A DNA stretch of 64,000 bases from Sphingopyxis sp. (GCA_016463225.1 JAEMRT010000003.1:70073-134072), one strand, 5' to 3'. Positions 34,816 to 44,487 are shown, counted from the first letter of the stretch. The notes: a model not told the origin generated them from the letters alone. Numbers and translations are program-made.

Positions 34816-36024
34816 CTAAATTGCGCGTTCTGTGCAGTCGGCGGCTGGCGCAGACTCGACCTTTGGTGCAAGTAGGTTGAACAGGAGCGGCCCCATCGCG
34901 GAGCTTAGAATTGCGACGAGCACCATTGCCGCATTGGTGGCAGGATCGAAAACACCGATCCGGGTCGCGATGTCCGAGGCAGCCACGATCAGGCTCAGGC
35001 GCGCGCTCAGCAAGGTTCCCGCAGCAATGGCGTTTCGGGTCCCGTAATCGGGGATCATGAGAAGGGACGGCAGAAATTTATTGCCGAACGCGACGGCGAG
35101 AAACCCGGGAACCAGCCACAGCGCCGTCGACGATGAGACGAGGGCAGCAAGATCGAATTTCAGCCCGACATTGATGAAGAAGAAGGGAACGACAAAGCCA
35201 TAGCCAATAGCTTCGATCATCTCGCGCCTTTGCCCCCCTCTTGGGATGACTCTGCCCAGCAAAAGTCCGGCAAGAAAGGCTGCAAGAACCAACTCGGAGC
35301 CCAGCCCCTCGGCAAGGAAAGCCGCCACAAACAAAAGGGCGAAGCTTGCGCGAACGAGAGGGAGGCTTGTCCGGCTATCGAACCTGGAGGCAGGGAGGCG
35401 AATAAGGAAGCGCGGTAGGAGCCAGATCAGGAGAAACGCAATTCCAACCAGCGTGAGGCTACCCAACGCCCCCCATGCGCCGCCCGCGACGATGATGCCC
35501 GCCAAGGCTGAAATGCCGATCATGGTGAAGAAATCTGCGAGGAGCGCCGTCGAAAGGATCGTCTGACCGTAAGGCCTGTCCGCCAAGCCTCGTTCCTGCA
35601 CTGTCGGCACGACGATTCCGACCGACGTTGTCGAGAGGATCACCGCATAGATGGCAATATGAAGAAGCGGCGTCGCGCGATCAAGAAGCAGCCAGGCACC
35701 CACCGCTGCGAGAGCGAACGTCGTCAGAGACATAGTCAGCGCAAGCTTGAGGGGGCTGGCGCCTCGCGGCGTGTTTTGCCGTCCGAGCAACATATCGAGG
35801 TCGATCTCAAGCCCCGCTATCAGCATCAGCACGGCAAAGCCGAGCTGGGCGAGCACAGTCATGACGGATGAAGGGGCCAGCAGGCCGAGGCCGCTTGGGC
35901 CGATCGCGATCCCGAAGGCGATCTCGAATACCAGCGCCGGCATCAATGCTCTCGGAACCCACCGTGCGACGACGGCGGCGATGGCGCTGCCAGCACAAAC
36001 AAGCGCAAGGGTGGCAGTCACCAT
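34816..36024 (-). CDS. Cation:proton antiporter, CPA2/KefB type
   Basis: A 402-residue membrane protein with about 11-12 hydrophobic segments. The family signatures are the N-terminal FEIAFGIAIGPSGLGLL, GLEIDLDMLL and the later GVVP/STTSVGIVVPTVQERG region; the membrane aspartate in TALLADFFTM may be an ion-binding residue. It exchanges Na+ or K+ for protons and could counter pH or electrophile stress from quinones. It lacks the C-terminal TrkA-N domain of full KefB/C. Its start overlaps the stop of the small upstream gene (TGATG). It converges on purU. Confidence 0.85.
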   Translation of the reverse strand: MVTATLALVCAGSAIAAVVARWVPRALMPALVFEIAFGIAIGPSGLGLLAPSSVMTVLAQLGFAVLMLIAGLEIDLDMLLGRQNTPRGASPLKLALTMSLTTFALAAVGAWLLLDRATPLLHIAIYAVILSTTSVGIVVPTVQERGLADRPYGQTILSTALLADFFTMIGISALAGIIVAGGAWGALGSLTLVGIAFLLIWLLPRFLIRLPASRFDSRTSLPLVRASFALLFVAAFLAEGLGSELVLAAFLAGLLLGRVIPRGGQRREMIEAIGYGFVVPFFFINVGLKFDLAALVSSSTALWLVPGFLAVAFGNKFLPSLLMIPDYGTRNAIAAGTLLSARLSLIVAASDIATRIGVFDPATNAAMVLVAILSSAMGPLLFNLLAPKVESAPAADCTERAI

Positions 36025-36323
36025 CAGTCTGCGAGCGCCTTCTCATGACTAAGGCTGTTTTGGGCGAAACCGGCGCGCAGGAGCCGTTGAACCAGGCGCT
36101 CGGCGAGTGAACGGCGTACCGGCAGATCATCCCGAAGCTTGACCCAGGAGTTCATGCTGATTCCGAAGGTGGCCATTACGCAGGGAGGCGTCTGCGCAGG
36201 CAGCTGCTCTCGCATTCGCTCGACTAGGCCTCGCTCGACGCGGCACATTCGAAATGTGCCCGTGTTGGGTGCAGAAATAAGATAGGCAGCGAGCACATCC
36301 TTATGGTCCGGCGGCATCGTCAT
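36024..36323 (-). CDS. Small hypothetical protein upstream of the antiporter
   Basis: The open frame ends by overlapping the antiporter start, and its C-terminal half (MATFGISMNSWVKLRDDLPVRRSLAERLVQRLLRAGF) reads like a genuine small helical domain, possibly a degenerate helix-turn-helix. I set the start at 36323, giving about 99 residues. The track start at 36461 is possible, and the ribosome site is weak at both. Function is unknown. Confidence 0.4.
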   Translation of the reverse strand: MTMPPDHKDVLAAYLISAPNTGTFRMCRVERGLVERMREQLPAQTPPCVMATFGISMNSWVKLRDDLPVRRSLAERLVQRLLRAGFAQNSLSHEKALAD

Positions 36324-36584
36324 GCCGCACCCATTGTTTGACTTTGGGTACACAGAAGCCTTGCCTGAAATGCCTGTCCCACCATCCACCCCGATCATTG
36401 TTGGAACATCTGTCCAGTTGGACACGCCTATCTTCGCTTCATTTGCCGGAAGCCGATGCACCCCTACCTAAAGCGCAGCGATCCAAACGCCCAACCCGCA
36501 TCTTGAATGCCGTTTATCTGGAATTCGGCTTGAGCTTGGTTGTGGGAGCGGGCCGTCGCCGGGTTTTCACGCAACCCGGATGGA

Positions 36585-37424
36585 TCACCCGAATGCGAAC
36601 GAGGAAACAGCCTTTCCGAAGATGGCATCCCGATAGATGTTACGGCCATTTTCATCGTGCCCCGCGCCTGCCGCAACAAAAAGTGGAGCGAGATGTTCGG
36701 CGCGTGGATGGGATGCTACCGCGCCCGGGGCCTTCGCCCAATTGCCGAGCCTCGCGGCGCGGCTCTGAAGATCCGGTGAGGCGATGGTTGTCCGCAGCCA
36801 ATCGTCGAATGCGGATGCGTCGGCATTCGCCTGGTTCGAGCCGAATGCCCGCAAATTGTGATAGCTCATTCCGCTCCCCACAATCAGAACGCCTTCCTCG
36901 CGCAGCGGCGCGAGCGCGCGGCCGATCGCGATATGGTCTTCGGGGTCGTGGCTCGCGAGCAGCGATAATTGCACGACCGGGATCTGCGCCTGCGGATAGG
37001 CCAGCATCAGCGGAATAAATACGCCGTGATCATATCCTCGGTCACGGTTGAAGCTGACCGGGAAGCCGGCGTCGTTCAACATGTCGATCGTCTTGCCTGC
37101 AAGGATGGGGTCGCCGGAGACGGGGTACGAGAATTCGTAGGTGCGCTGAGGGAAGCCATAATAGTCGAAATATAGCTTGGGCTTGTCCGGCGAATATATC
37201 TGTAGTGTCTCTTCTTCCCAGTGGGCCGAGACGATAAGAATGGCGGACGGGCTCGCGCCCACATCCTGCGGGACGTTGGTGAGATGTTGGCCCATGCGAT
37301 CCCATGTTCCAGCGGGGAACCGTTCGCCCGGCTCGAGAAAGAAACATGGCCCGCCGCCATGCGACAAAAATAGGGCGGGTAGCCGCGGCGTGTCGGCCGG
37401 TTCGGTTGGAATGCGCTCGTTCAT
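36585..37424 (-). CDS. LigB-type extradiol dioxygenase (DODA family)
   Basis: A single-domain class III extradiol ring-cleavage dioxygenase, about 279 residues, of the 4,5-DOPA-dioxygenase group. Metal ligands are visible in LSHGGGPC, ILIVSAHWE and DRGYDHGVFIPL, with an extra catalytic histidine in GSGMSYHNLRA. Such enzymes open catechol-like rings next to the hydroxyl pair. The start at 37424 (MNERIPTEP) has GAGG upstream. It is divergent from a LysR gene across a perfect palindrome, so it is probably regulated by it. The aromatic substrate is unknown; genes of this type are common in many genomes and need not belong to the demethylation pathway. Confidence 0.87.
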   Translation of the reverse strand: MNERIPTEPADTPRLPALFLSHGGGPCFFLEPGERFPAGTWDRMGQHLTNVPQDVGASPSAILIVSAHWEEETLQIYSPDKPKLYFDYYGFPQRTYEFSYPVSGDPILAGKTIDMLNDAGFPVSFNRDRGYDHGVFIPLMLAYPQAQIPVVQLSLLASHDPEDHIAIGRALAPLREEGVLIVGSGMSYHNLRAFGSNQANADASAFDDWLRTTIASPDLQSRAARLGNWAKAPGAVASHPRAEHLAPLFVAAGAGHDENGRNIYRDAIFGKAVSSFAFG

Positions 37425-37532
37425 TTGACTTGCCTCAAGAAAAAAAGTCCATGCGCACGACGAATGGCGCGTGCCCAATCACCGATTTAGGATCTTCTTT
37501 CCGCCAAAGAAGCGATGGAATATTGATATTTC

Positions 37533-37551
37533 CCATCTATTATGTAGATGG
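37533..37551. promoter_or_regulatory. Palindromic LysR operator between dioxygenase and lysR genes
   Basis: CCATCTA-TTATG-TAGATGG is a perfect inverted repeat of 7-base arms with a 5-base spacer. It contains the T-N11-A layout typical of LysR boxes. It lies 4 bases before the LysR start (37556) and about 110 bases before the dioxygenase start, so binding could both activate the enzyme gene and repress the regulator. Confidence 0.7.
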
Positions 37552-37555
37552 AAGT

Positions 37556-38452
37556 ATGCTCGGAGCGCTCACACTCGACCAGCTACGCGTTCTCGTCGCC
37601 ATCGCTGATTCCGGAAGCTTTTCGGCCGCAGGCCGCAAACTGATGCGTGCGCAATCGGCAGTCAGCCATGCGGTCCAAGCGCTCGAGCGAAGCCAGCAGG
37701 TCGCCCTCTTCGATCGTGGTGGACGGCGCCCGCATTTGACGCCGGCCGGCGCCGCGCTCGTTCTGCAAGCCCGGCAGGTGCTCCGGCAAGCAGACCTGTT
37801 CGAGCGGACGGCGGCGGGCATTGCGGGGGGCCTCGAACCCGAGTTGACGTTGGCGGTCGATGCCTTGGTGGCAACGCATCCGATCATCGAAACGCTCGGC
37901 GGCCTGATGCGCCAATTTCCAGATCTGGTCGTCAATTACCGGACCGAGGCGATATGGGGTGGGGAACAGCGCGTCCGGCGCGCCGAGGCGACGCTCGCCA
38001 TTTGCACGCTTCGGCCAGTCGAGGTGCAGGACCTTCATGCGACGCGGCTTACCCATCTGGAACTGGTTCCCGTCGTCGCGCCGTCGCATCCGCTCGCGAT
38101 CGAGAAGGGACCGATCGCCAGGGACAAGCTTGCTGCCCATGTGCAGTTGATCCTCACCAACCCCGACGATGCAAGTGGTATCAGCTATAGCGTCGTCAGT
38201 CCCCGGATCTGGCGTTTCGTCGATCTTGCGCGGAGGCTTGAATTCCTACTTGCAGGGCTGGGCTGGGGAACCATGCCGCGCCATTCGGTGGCCGAGCATC
38301 TGCGCGCGGGGGACCTCGTTGCGCTTCCGATCGACGATCCGTCGATCGTGCCGGAACCGATTCCGATCTATGCCGCCTTTCACCGAGACAGGCCATTGGG
38401 GCCTGCCGGCGCCTGGCTTCTGGATAACCTCCAGCGCCAGCGCTGGCCCTAG
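37556..38452 (+). CDS. LysR family transcriptional regulator
   Basis: A 298-residue LysR regulator. The N-terminal HTH is LTLDQLRVLVAIADSGSFSAAGRKLMRAQSAVSHAVQAL, followed by a substrate-binding domain. The start at 37556 (MLGALTLD) is chosen because it aligns with the family; the 252-base longer track ORF crosses the operator and the dioxygenase promoter. It is divergent from the LigB-type dioxygenase. Its 3' end overlaps the folD stop by 4 bases in convergent orientation. Confidence 0.9.
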   Translation: MLGALTLDQLRVLVAIADSGSFSAAGRKLMRAQSAVSHAVQALERSQQVALFDRGGRRPHLTPAGAALVLQARQVLRQADLFERTAAGIAGGLEPELTLAVDALVATHPIIETLGGLMRQFPDLVVNYRTEAIWGGEQRVRRAEATLAICTLRPVEVQDLHATRLTHLELVPVVAPSHPLAIEKGPIARDKLAAHVQLILTNPDDASGISYSVVSPRIWRFVDLARRLEFLLAGLGWGTMPRHSVAEHLRAGDLVALPIDDPSIVPEPIPIYAAFHRDRPLGPAGAWLLDNLQRQRWP

Positions 38453-39327
38453 CCGGCGCTGGCTTCGCCCCTTGCTAAGCTGCTCGCCGCCTTGAAGGTG
38501 TTCAGCAATAGACATGCGATCGTCATGGGCCCGACGCCGCCGGGAACGGGTGTGTAGGCGCCCGCATGATCGAGTTCCTCAGACACGGCGTCTCCGACTA
38601 TTCGGGTGCCGCCAACCTCATCGACGATGCGGTTGATCCCGACATCGATGACGACCGCGCCGGGCTTGACCCAGTCTCCCCGGACAAGTCCGGGGCTTCC
38701 CGCGGCCACCACGATAACGTCGGCCTGTCGACAAATCGAAGCCAGATCACGTGTGTAGATATGGCAGATCGTAACGGTACATTCCTGCTCGAGGAGAAGA
38801 AGAGCGACCGGCTTTCCGACGATATTGGATTTCCCGATGACGACCGCCTTCTTTCCCTTGAAGTCGGGAATCTCGCTCTGGAGAAGGAGGAGGCAACCCA
38901 TCGGCGTACACGGGATGAGCCCGCCGGTGCCTGTCGATAGCCGCCCCACATTCACGGGATGAAAACCATCGACATCCTTGCGAGGGTCGATGGCGTCGAG
39001 GACCTTGGAACTGTCGATCGAGGGGGGCAACGGGAGCTGGACGAGAATGCCGTGGACCGCCGGGTCTGCGTTGAGGCGCGCGATGAGCTCGAGCAGTTCA
39101 CTTTCCCCGCAATCGCTGCCGTACCGGAACTGGAGGGATTCCATGCCCACCTTGCGGCACTCGAGGATCTTGCGCCGGACATAGATTTCGCTCGCCGGAT
39201 CGTTGCCGACGAGTACCACCGCCAGCTTGGGCACAATGCCTTTTTCGGCCACGAAACGCTCGACGGATACCGACAGGTCGGCCCTCAATTGTGCGGCCAT
39301 CGCGGTACCTGAAATGATCTTGGCCAT
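38449..39327 (-). CDS. folD: Methylene-THF dehydrogenase / methenyl-THF cyclohydrolase (copy 2)
   Basis: A second FolD, 292 residues. [39 protein letters not shown] and VVIGKSNIVGKP are all intact. It starts 3 bases after the second purU, forming a purU-folD pair on the minus strand. In LigM- and Dmt-type O-demethylation, methyl-THF is oxidised by MetF and then FolD and PurU, so this pair probably serves the O-demethylase operon at 45966-48282. The amino acid sequence differs clearly from copy 1, so it is not a recent duplication. Confidence 0.95.
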   Translation of the reverse strand: MAKIISGTAMAAQLRADLSVSVERFVAEKGIVPKLAVVLVGNDPASEIYVRRKILECRKVGMESLQFRYGSDCGESELLELIARLNADPAVHGILVQLPLPPSIDSSKVLDAIDPRKDVDGFHPVNVGRLSTGTGGLIPCTPMGCLLLLQSEIPDFKGKKAVVIGKSNIVGKPVALLLLEQECTVTICHIYTRDLASICRQADVIVVAAGSPGLVRGDWVKPGAVVIDVGINRIVDEVGGTRIVGDAVSEELDHAGAYTPVPGGVGPMTIACLLLNTFKAASSLARGEASAG

Positions 39328-39330
39328 CGA

Positions 39331-40188
39331 TCAGTCCCGGAAGACGATGGTTTTGGTGGCGTTGATGAAGACGCGATCCTGAACATGATAGCGCACGGCC
39401 TGAGCCAGAACTCGCTGCTCGATATTGCGGCCCTTGCGCACCAGATCGTCGGGGCTGTCGTCGTGCGAAACAGGTTCGACATCCTGATGAATGATCGGAC
39501 CTTCGTCCAAGTGCTCGGTCACATAATGCGCGGTCGCTCCGATCATCTTCACGCCTCGGCGGTGCGCTTGATGATAGGGCTTCGCGCCCTTGAAGCCCGG
39601 CAAGAAGCTGTGATGGATGTTGATGCAGCGGCCCGAGAGAAATGATGCAAGATCGTCCGAGAGAATCTGCATGTACCGCGCGAGAATGATCAGCTCGGCG
39701 CCGAGCTCGTCGACGATCTCCTTGATCCGCCCCTCCTGTTGCGGTTTGGTGTCCGCGCTAATCGGCAGATGGTAATAGGGCACGTCCTCGATCCAGGATT
39801 TGATCTTTAGATGCTCCATCGGATGGTTGGAGATGATCCCGACGACATCCATGTCGATCTCCCCGATTCGGCTGCGATAGAGAAGGTCGCCAAGACAGTG
39901 ATCGAACTTGGAGACGAGGATCACTGTCTTGCGCCGGTCGTTTCGCGACCGGAGGCTCCAGCGCATATCGAACTGCCGCGCGGTCGCACCAAAGCTCTTG
40001 CGGAACGCTGCCCCCGCACCGTCGGGGAATTCGAGCGCAACGCGCATGAAAAATTGCCCAGTCTCCCGGTCGTCGAACTGCTGCGATTCCTTGATATTGG
40101 CTTCGACGTCGAAAAGCGCAGTGCTTACGGTAGAAACGATGCCCGGACGATTGGCACACGACAGAGTTAATGTTTGCTCTCCAGGCAC
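39331..40188 (-). CDS. purU: Formyltetrahydrofolate deformylase (copy 2)
   Basis: A 285-residue PurU with an N-terminal ACT domain (LSCANRPGIVSTVSTALF) and a hydrolase domain carrying CINIHHSFLPGFKGAKPY and LDEGPIIHQD. It is the first gene of the purU-folD unit. It releases formate and regenerates THF for the methyl-accepting reaction. The long 722-base region upstream should hold its promoter. Confidence 0.95.
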   Translation of the reverse strand: MPGEQTLTLSCANRPGIVSTVSTALFDVEANIKESQQFDDRETGQFFMRVALEFPDGAGAAFRKSFGATARQFDMRWSLRSRNDRRKTVILVSKFDHCLGDLLYRSRIGEIDMDVVGIISNHPMEHLKIKSWIEDVPYYHLPISADTKPQQEGRIKEIVDELGAELIILARYMQILSDDLASFLSGRCINIHHSFLPGFKGAKPYHQAHRRGVKMIGATAHYVTEHLDEGPIIHQDVEPVSHDDSPDDLVRKGRNIEQRVLAQAVRYHVQDRVFINATKTIVFRD

Positions 40189-40910
40189 ATCACGCTCCCA
40201 AAAATTGTTATGATTTATCCCGCGTCCCTGATCGGAACGCGCTGTTCATTGATCAGCCTAGCGCGCGTATCGGCATTTGGCAGCGCCGCGCGGCGGCTTT
40301 GATCCTTCCAATTTCCGGATAGTGCAGGAGAAGCCATTCGGAAGCGGGCCTCTGCCGGCCCGCCGGTTCCCGCGCAGCGTTGAATTTGGCCCGGCATGAG
40401 CGGCGCGTGGGCCGACGCCGAAGCTAGCTGCCCCTACGGCGCAGGGCCTGTTCGGCGATCGAACAGCATCTCGATCTCGAATTCGGTGCATGTAAATTGC
40501 GGATAAGAGGTCGGCAGCACGGGATCGTCCTGCCGACATACAGCGAAGGATTTGTATGTCAGAGCGTGGCGGTGCAGGCGTGTTCTGCGCCGACCTTTCG
40601 ACAAATTTAATAATGAAATTAAATGCTTATTCGCATATTTCAGCTGATTTGGGGCATATTGCGGAAGGGTGGGTTGTTCATTCGAGCAATTCCTGCTCGA
40701 TGAACAGCCCTGCGCGGACATGACCTTGGTCGGCGCGAAATTTGTATCCCCTCGATTATCCGATTTTCGAATATGGCCTATTCAGAAGCGGCCATGTTCA
40801 TCGGCAATGTTTGTTGTCATCCCTTTTGTGACCGCGGGCGGCTCAGACCGGAGCTGCGGCAACAATGAAATCGGCGCCGCGATAGAGACGGCACGTGGAG
40901 GGGATAGAGG
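40189..40910. promoter_or_regulatory. Long divergent promoter region between purU and TonB receptor
   Basis: No believable gene; the ORFs here (40215-40397, 40434-40721, 40669-40914) lack family features. The middle (about 40600-40660) is AT-rich compared with its surroundings and holds an inverted repeat TGAAAT (40614-40619) / ATTTCA (40637-40642) with inner ATGC/GCAT. TATTCAGAA at 40779-40787 lies 124 bases before the TonB receptor start and recurs in other promoters of the cluster. A GGAGGGG ribosome site precedes the receptor ATG. Confidence 0.5.
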
Positions 40911-43397
40911 ATGAATATTGGGCCTAATGGAGGCATCCGTGCTTTCTGCAATTTTTTGATGGCGGGTAGCGCTGTTGTCGCCTGTGGTTTTGTTGTGACG
41001 CCGGCAAGCGCACAGTCGACGACCGAGGTTGCGGCGCCGACGACGACCGAGCCCGCCGCTGAGGCGGCGCCCGAAACCGGGCAGAGCGCACCGGCTGCTG
41101 ATCCGCAGGCATCATCGACCGATTCCGGGGGCACGATCGGCGACATCGTGGTCACCGCTCGGCGCCGCTCCGAATCTCTCCAGAACACGCCCGTCGCAGT
41201 CTCGGCGGTCACCGCCGCGGCGCTTGAGGCTCGCGGCGCAACCGACATTTCGGCGATCGCCCAGTCGGTACCGAGCGTGACCTTCAATACAACCGCGGGC
41301 AACTCGGGGGCCAGCAATGCCGCCGTGGTCTTCATTCGCGGCATCGGTCAGGACGACTTTTTCCCCACGATCGATCCGGGCGTCGGCATCTATCTCGACG
41401 GCGTTTATGTGTCGCGCACGCTCGGGTCGGTTCTCGATACGGTCGATCTTGAGCAGATCGAAGTGCTGCGCGGGCCGCAGGGTACATTGTTCGGCAAGAA
41501 CACGATCGGCGGCGCCGTCCAGATCGCGACCAAGAAGCCGTCGGACACGTTTGAGGGCTATCTCGAGGCAACGACCGGCCGCTTCAACCGGATCGACGTC
41601 AAGGGAAGCGTGAACATTCCCTTCAGCGACACGTTCTTCGCGCGCTTCTCGGTCGCGACGCTGAACCGTGATGGCTATGTCACCATCCTTCAGAAGGACC
41701 CGGTCACCGGTGCGGTGTCGAAAGCCGACGCGGATAAACTTGGCGATATCTCGACCATGGCGGGTCGCGCCGCTGTGCGCTGGGAGCCCAGCTCGGCTTT
41801 CAGCGCAGACCTCAGCTTCGACTATACGGGCAAGCGCGAGCAGTCGTCAGGCAGTACATTGTTGGCTACGCAGCCGCTCGTTCCCGGAATTCCGACGAAC
41901 GATCCGAACTTCTTCCCGGCGAACGCTGCCACCCTTGGTGGCTTCTGGAACCTCATCCGGGCCGGCGGTGCGGGATGCAACCCGCTTGCCGGCGGCGATC
42001 CCTTCAACCAGTCCAACCCGGCGTGCTTCAACAATCAGTATGTCACGGGTAATCCGTATACGACCTTCTATGAGCCCAGCCGATCGCTCTCGGATCTCGA
42101 TCTTTGGGGTCTGACGGGTGTCCTCAACTGGGATGTTGCGCCTGACGTCAGCATCAAGTCGATCACTGGTTATCGCCACACCAAGTCGCACTTTATGCGC
42201 GACGACAATATGCCGCTGCATCTGCTGGAATTGGAGACCCGCCAGACCGCCGAGCAGATCAGCCAGGAACTCCAGTTCTCCGGCAAGGCGTTCGACAGCC
42301 ATCTCAACTGGCTGGTTGGTCTTTATTATTTCAACGAGAAGGTCGATTTCGACAATCCCGCCTGTTTCTCGTTCATTTGCACCGCGGTGCAAACGAAGCT
42401 CGATACGGATAGCTATGCGGCCTTCGCCCAGGGCACCTATGCGGTCGGCGACCGGACTAACATCACGGCCGGCCTTCGCTATACCAACGAGACCAAGCGT
42501 AACGATCCGGACAATTTCTACATCGATATCGGCTTCGGATTGCCGCCCTTCGCAGCCAACAACCCGAACCCCAACCCTGCGACGGTCATCGACAATCCCT
42601 CGAAGGTGCGTCTGCGCAATGTCTCGCCTATGGTGTCGATCGACCATCGCTGGTCGTCGACCGTCATGACCTATGTCTCGTTCTCGCAAGGGGTGAAGGG
42701 CGGTGGCTTTCAGCAACGCGTCATTTTGCCGCGGCTTCAACAGCCGACGTTCGGGCCGGAGAAGCTGACGTCTTATGAAATCGGCGCCAAGACCGACCTT
42801 TTTGATCGGCATGTCCGCCTGAACGTCGCGGCTTTCTGGTCGGACTACAAGGATCTGCAAATCACGGTATTCGATCCGAATTTCAGCATCGAACCGCTGC
42901 AGGTCAATGGAGGCACCGCACGCATCCGAGGCATCGAGGTCGAATCCACGATCAAGCCGATCGATGGCCTGACCGCGACGCTGGGCGGTAGCTACCTCGA
43001 CACCGAATATACGAGGATCGCGGCCAATGCGGCCATCCCGGCCAATGCCGTCCTGCCGTTCACGCCGAAATGGTCGGTCAGCGGTGGATTAAGCTATCAA
43101 TTTGCGGTGGGGAATGCCGGCACGCTCACGCTGCGCGGCGACTGGAACTATCGCAGCCGGGTGTTCTTCAACGCGCCGAATGATCCGATCATTTCGCAGC
43201 CCGGCTACCACACCGCGAATCTCGCGGCTACGTTCGAAACGCTGGACGAGCACTGGCGCATCACCGCCGGCGTGACGAACGTGACCGACAAGGCTTATCT
43301 CGCGTCGGGCTTCGCCGACCTGCGCAACTCATCCTTCGCCGATGGCGTCTATGGGCGTCCGCGCGAATGGTATCTGACAGCACGGTATTCCTTCTGA
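40911..43397 (+). CDS. TonB-dependent outer membrane receptor
   Basis: An 828-residue receptor. A signal peptide with a hydrophobic core (FLMAGSAVVACGFVVTPASAQ) is followed by an acidic/alanine-rich linker, a TonB box region (IGDIVVTARRRSESLQ), the plug (VEVLRGPQGTLFGKNTIGGAVQ) and the barrel ending REWYLTARYSF with a C-terminal Phe. It sits 30 bases ahead of the Rieske O-demethylase gene, likely in one operon, so it is a good candidate importer of the methoxylated aromatic. The plug most resembles the sphingomonad receptors used for organic substrates rather than siderophores. Confidence 0.93.
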   Translation: MNIGPNGGIRAFCNFLMAGSAVVACGFVVTPASAQSTTEVAAPTTTEPAAEAAPETGQSAPAADPQASSTDSGGTIGDIVVTARRRSESLQNTPVAVSAVTAAALEARGATDISAIAQSVPSVTFNTTAGNSGASNAAVVFIRGIGQDDFFPTIDPGVGIYLDGVYVSRTLGSVLDTVDLEQIEVLRGPQGTLFGKNTIGGAVQIATKKPSDTFEGYLEATTGRFNRIDVKGSVNIPFSDTFFARFSVATLNRDGYVTILQKDPVTGAVSKADADKLGDISTMAGRAAVRWEPSSAFSADLSFDYTGKREQSSGSTLLATQPLVPGIPTNDPNFFPANAATLGGFWNLIRAGGAGCNPLAGGDPFNQSNPACFNNQYVTGNPYTTFYEPSRSLSDLDLWGLTGVLNWDVAPDVSIKSITGYRHTKSHFMRDDNMPLHLLELETRQTAEQISQELQFSGKAFDSHLNWLVGLYYFNEKVDFDNPACFSFICTAVQTKLDTDSYAAFAQGTYAVGDRTNITAGLRYTNETKRNDPDNFYIDIGFGLPPFAANNPNPNPATVIDNPSKVRLRNVSPMVSIDHRWSSTVMTYVSFSQGVKGGGFQQRVILPRLQQPTFGPEKLTSYEIGAKTDLFDRHVRLNVAAFWSDYKDLQITVFDPNFSIEPLQVNGGTARIRGIEVESTIKPIDGLTATLGGSYLDTEYTRIAANAAIPANAVLPFTPKWSVSGGLSYQFAVGNAGTLTLRGDWNYRSRVFFNAPNDPIISQPGYHTANLAATFETLDEHWRITAGVTNVTDKAYLASGFADLRNSSFADGVYGRPREWYLTARYSF

Positions 43398-43427
43398 TCG
43401 ACAAATGAAGATGGCGGGGGAAGTGCG

Positions 43428-44483
43428 ATGGCATATCTAAGAAGCGCTTGGTATGTCGCCGCACTTTCCTCCGAAATCGAAACGGGAAAGATCGTAAGTC
43501 GCACGCTGATCGATATCCCGATGATCATCGTTCGCGATCGGAGCGGAACTCCAGCGGTGCTGGAGGACCGTTGTCCGCACCGGTTCGCGCCTCTCTCTTT
43601 GGGCGCAATGTGCGACGACAGCATCGAATGCGGCTATCATGGCATGCGCTTTGCGTTCGATGGCCGTTGCGTTGAAAATCCCACGCAACCCGACGAGCGG
43701 CTTCCCGACCGCGCCCGCGTCAAAACCTATCCCGCGATCGAGCGGTACGGCTTCATCTGGTTCTGGGCCGGCGAAGGGGATCCGGATCCCGAACTCATGC
43801 CCGACTTCCCGCAATATGAGAGCGAGGATTATGGGTTCGATACGGCCTACAAATTTATCGCCGGCAACTACCAGCTGCTTATCGATAATCTTCTCGATCT
43901 AAGCCATGCGCCATGGGTCCACAAAGGTCTGCTGGGCGATAAGAATACTATGGCCAACTGGGACTTTTCCTGGGATCAGGGGCCGCGACACATCATCGAT
44001 CGACGCTCCTTCCCAAATCGTCCCGCCGTCCCAGCCTGGGCAAAGGCTTATGGCGACGCCTTCGGATCTTTCGATGGAGCGATGGACCATTGGCAAGAAA
44101 CCTATTGGTATGCGCCGGCGAATATGCTGCTCGACGCGGGCCTGGTCATGCCCGGCGCGGCGCGAGGAACCGGGATCGACATCATCGGGCTCAATCTCAT
44201 GACGCCCGAAACGCAGACCACCACTCATTATTTCTACGGGATGGCCCACCAGTACCGCCATGAAGAGCGATGGGTTACCGACTTCTGGATGAATGCCGTC
44301 TTTCACGCCTTCGAAGACGATCGCCTCATGATCGAGGCGGTGCAGCGCAACATGGGCTCGGAGACCGATGTGGTTACGTTACGTCCGCACATCAACAAGG
44401 CTGACCAGACGGCCCTCATGGCAAGGCGGCACCTCGCAAAGCTCATCCATGAAGAGAATAAAGGTCTGCCAGCCAAGAGCTAG
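43428..44483 (+). CDS. Rieske O-demethylase oxygenase subunit (VanA/DdmC-like)
   Basis: A 351-residue Rieske mono-oxygenase alpha subunit of the VanA/dicamba-monooxygenase group, which oxidise O-methyl groups and release formaldehyde. Rieske ligands are Cys49/His51 and Cys68/His71, and iron ligands Asn154/Asp157/His160/His165 (NLLDLSHAPWVH) fall at the numbers I recall for dicamba monooxygenase; the third iron aspartate is about residue 297 (AFEDDR). No reductase or ferredoxin gene is adjacent. It probably shares an operon with the TonB receptor. The substrate is likely a methoxylated aromatic acid or phenol; ring hydroxylation or another demethylation is possible. Confidence 0.88.
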   Translation: MAYLRSAWYVAALSSEIETGKIVSRTLIDIPMIIVRDRSGTPAVLEDRCPHRFAPLSLGAMCDDSIECGYHGMRFAFDGRCVENPTQPDERLPDRARVKTYPAIERYGFIWFWAGEGDPDPELMPDFPQYESEDYGFDTAYKFIAGNYQLLIDNLLDLSHAPWVHKGLLGDKNTMANWDFSWDQGPRHIIDRRSFPNRPAVPAWAKAYGDAFGSFDGAMDHWQETYWYAPANMLLDAGLVMPGAARGTGIDIIGLNLMTPETQTTTHYFYGMAHQYRHEERWVTDFWMNAVFHAFEDDRLMIEAVQRNMGSETDVVTLRPHINKADQTALMARRHLAKLIHEENKGLPAKS

Positions 44484-44487
44484 CCGC

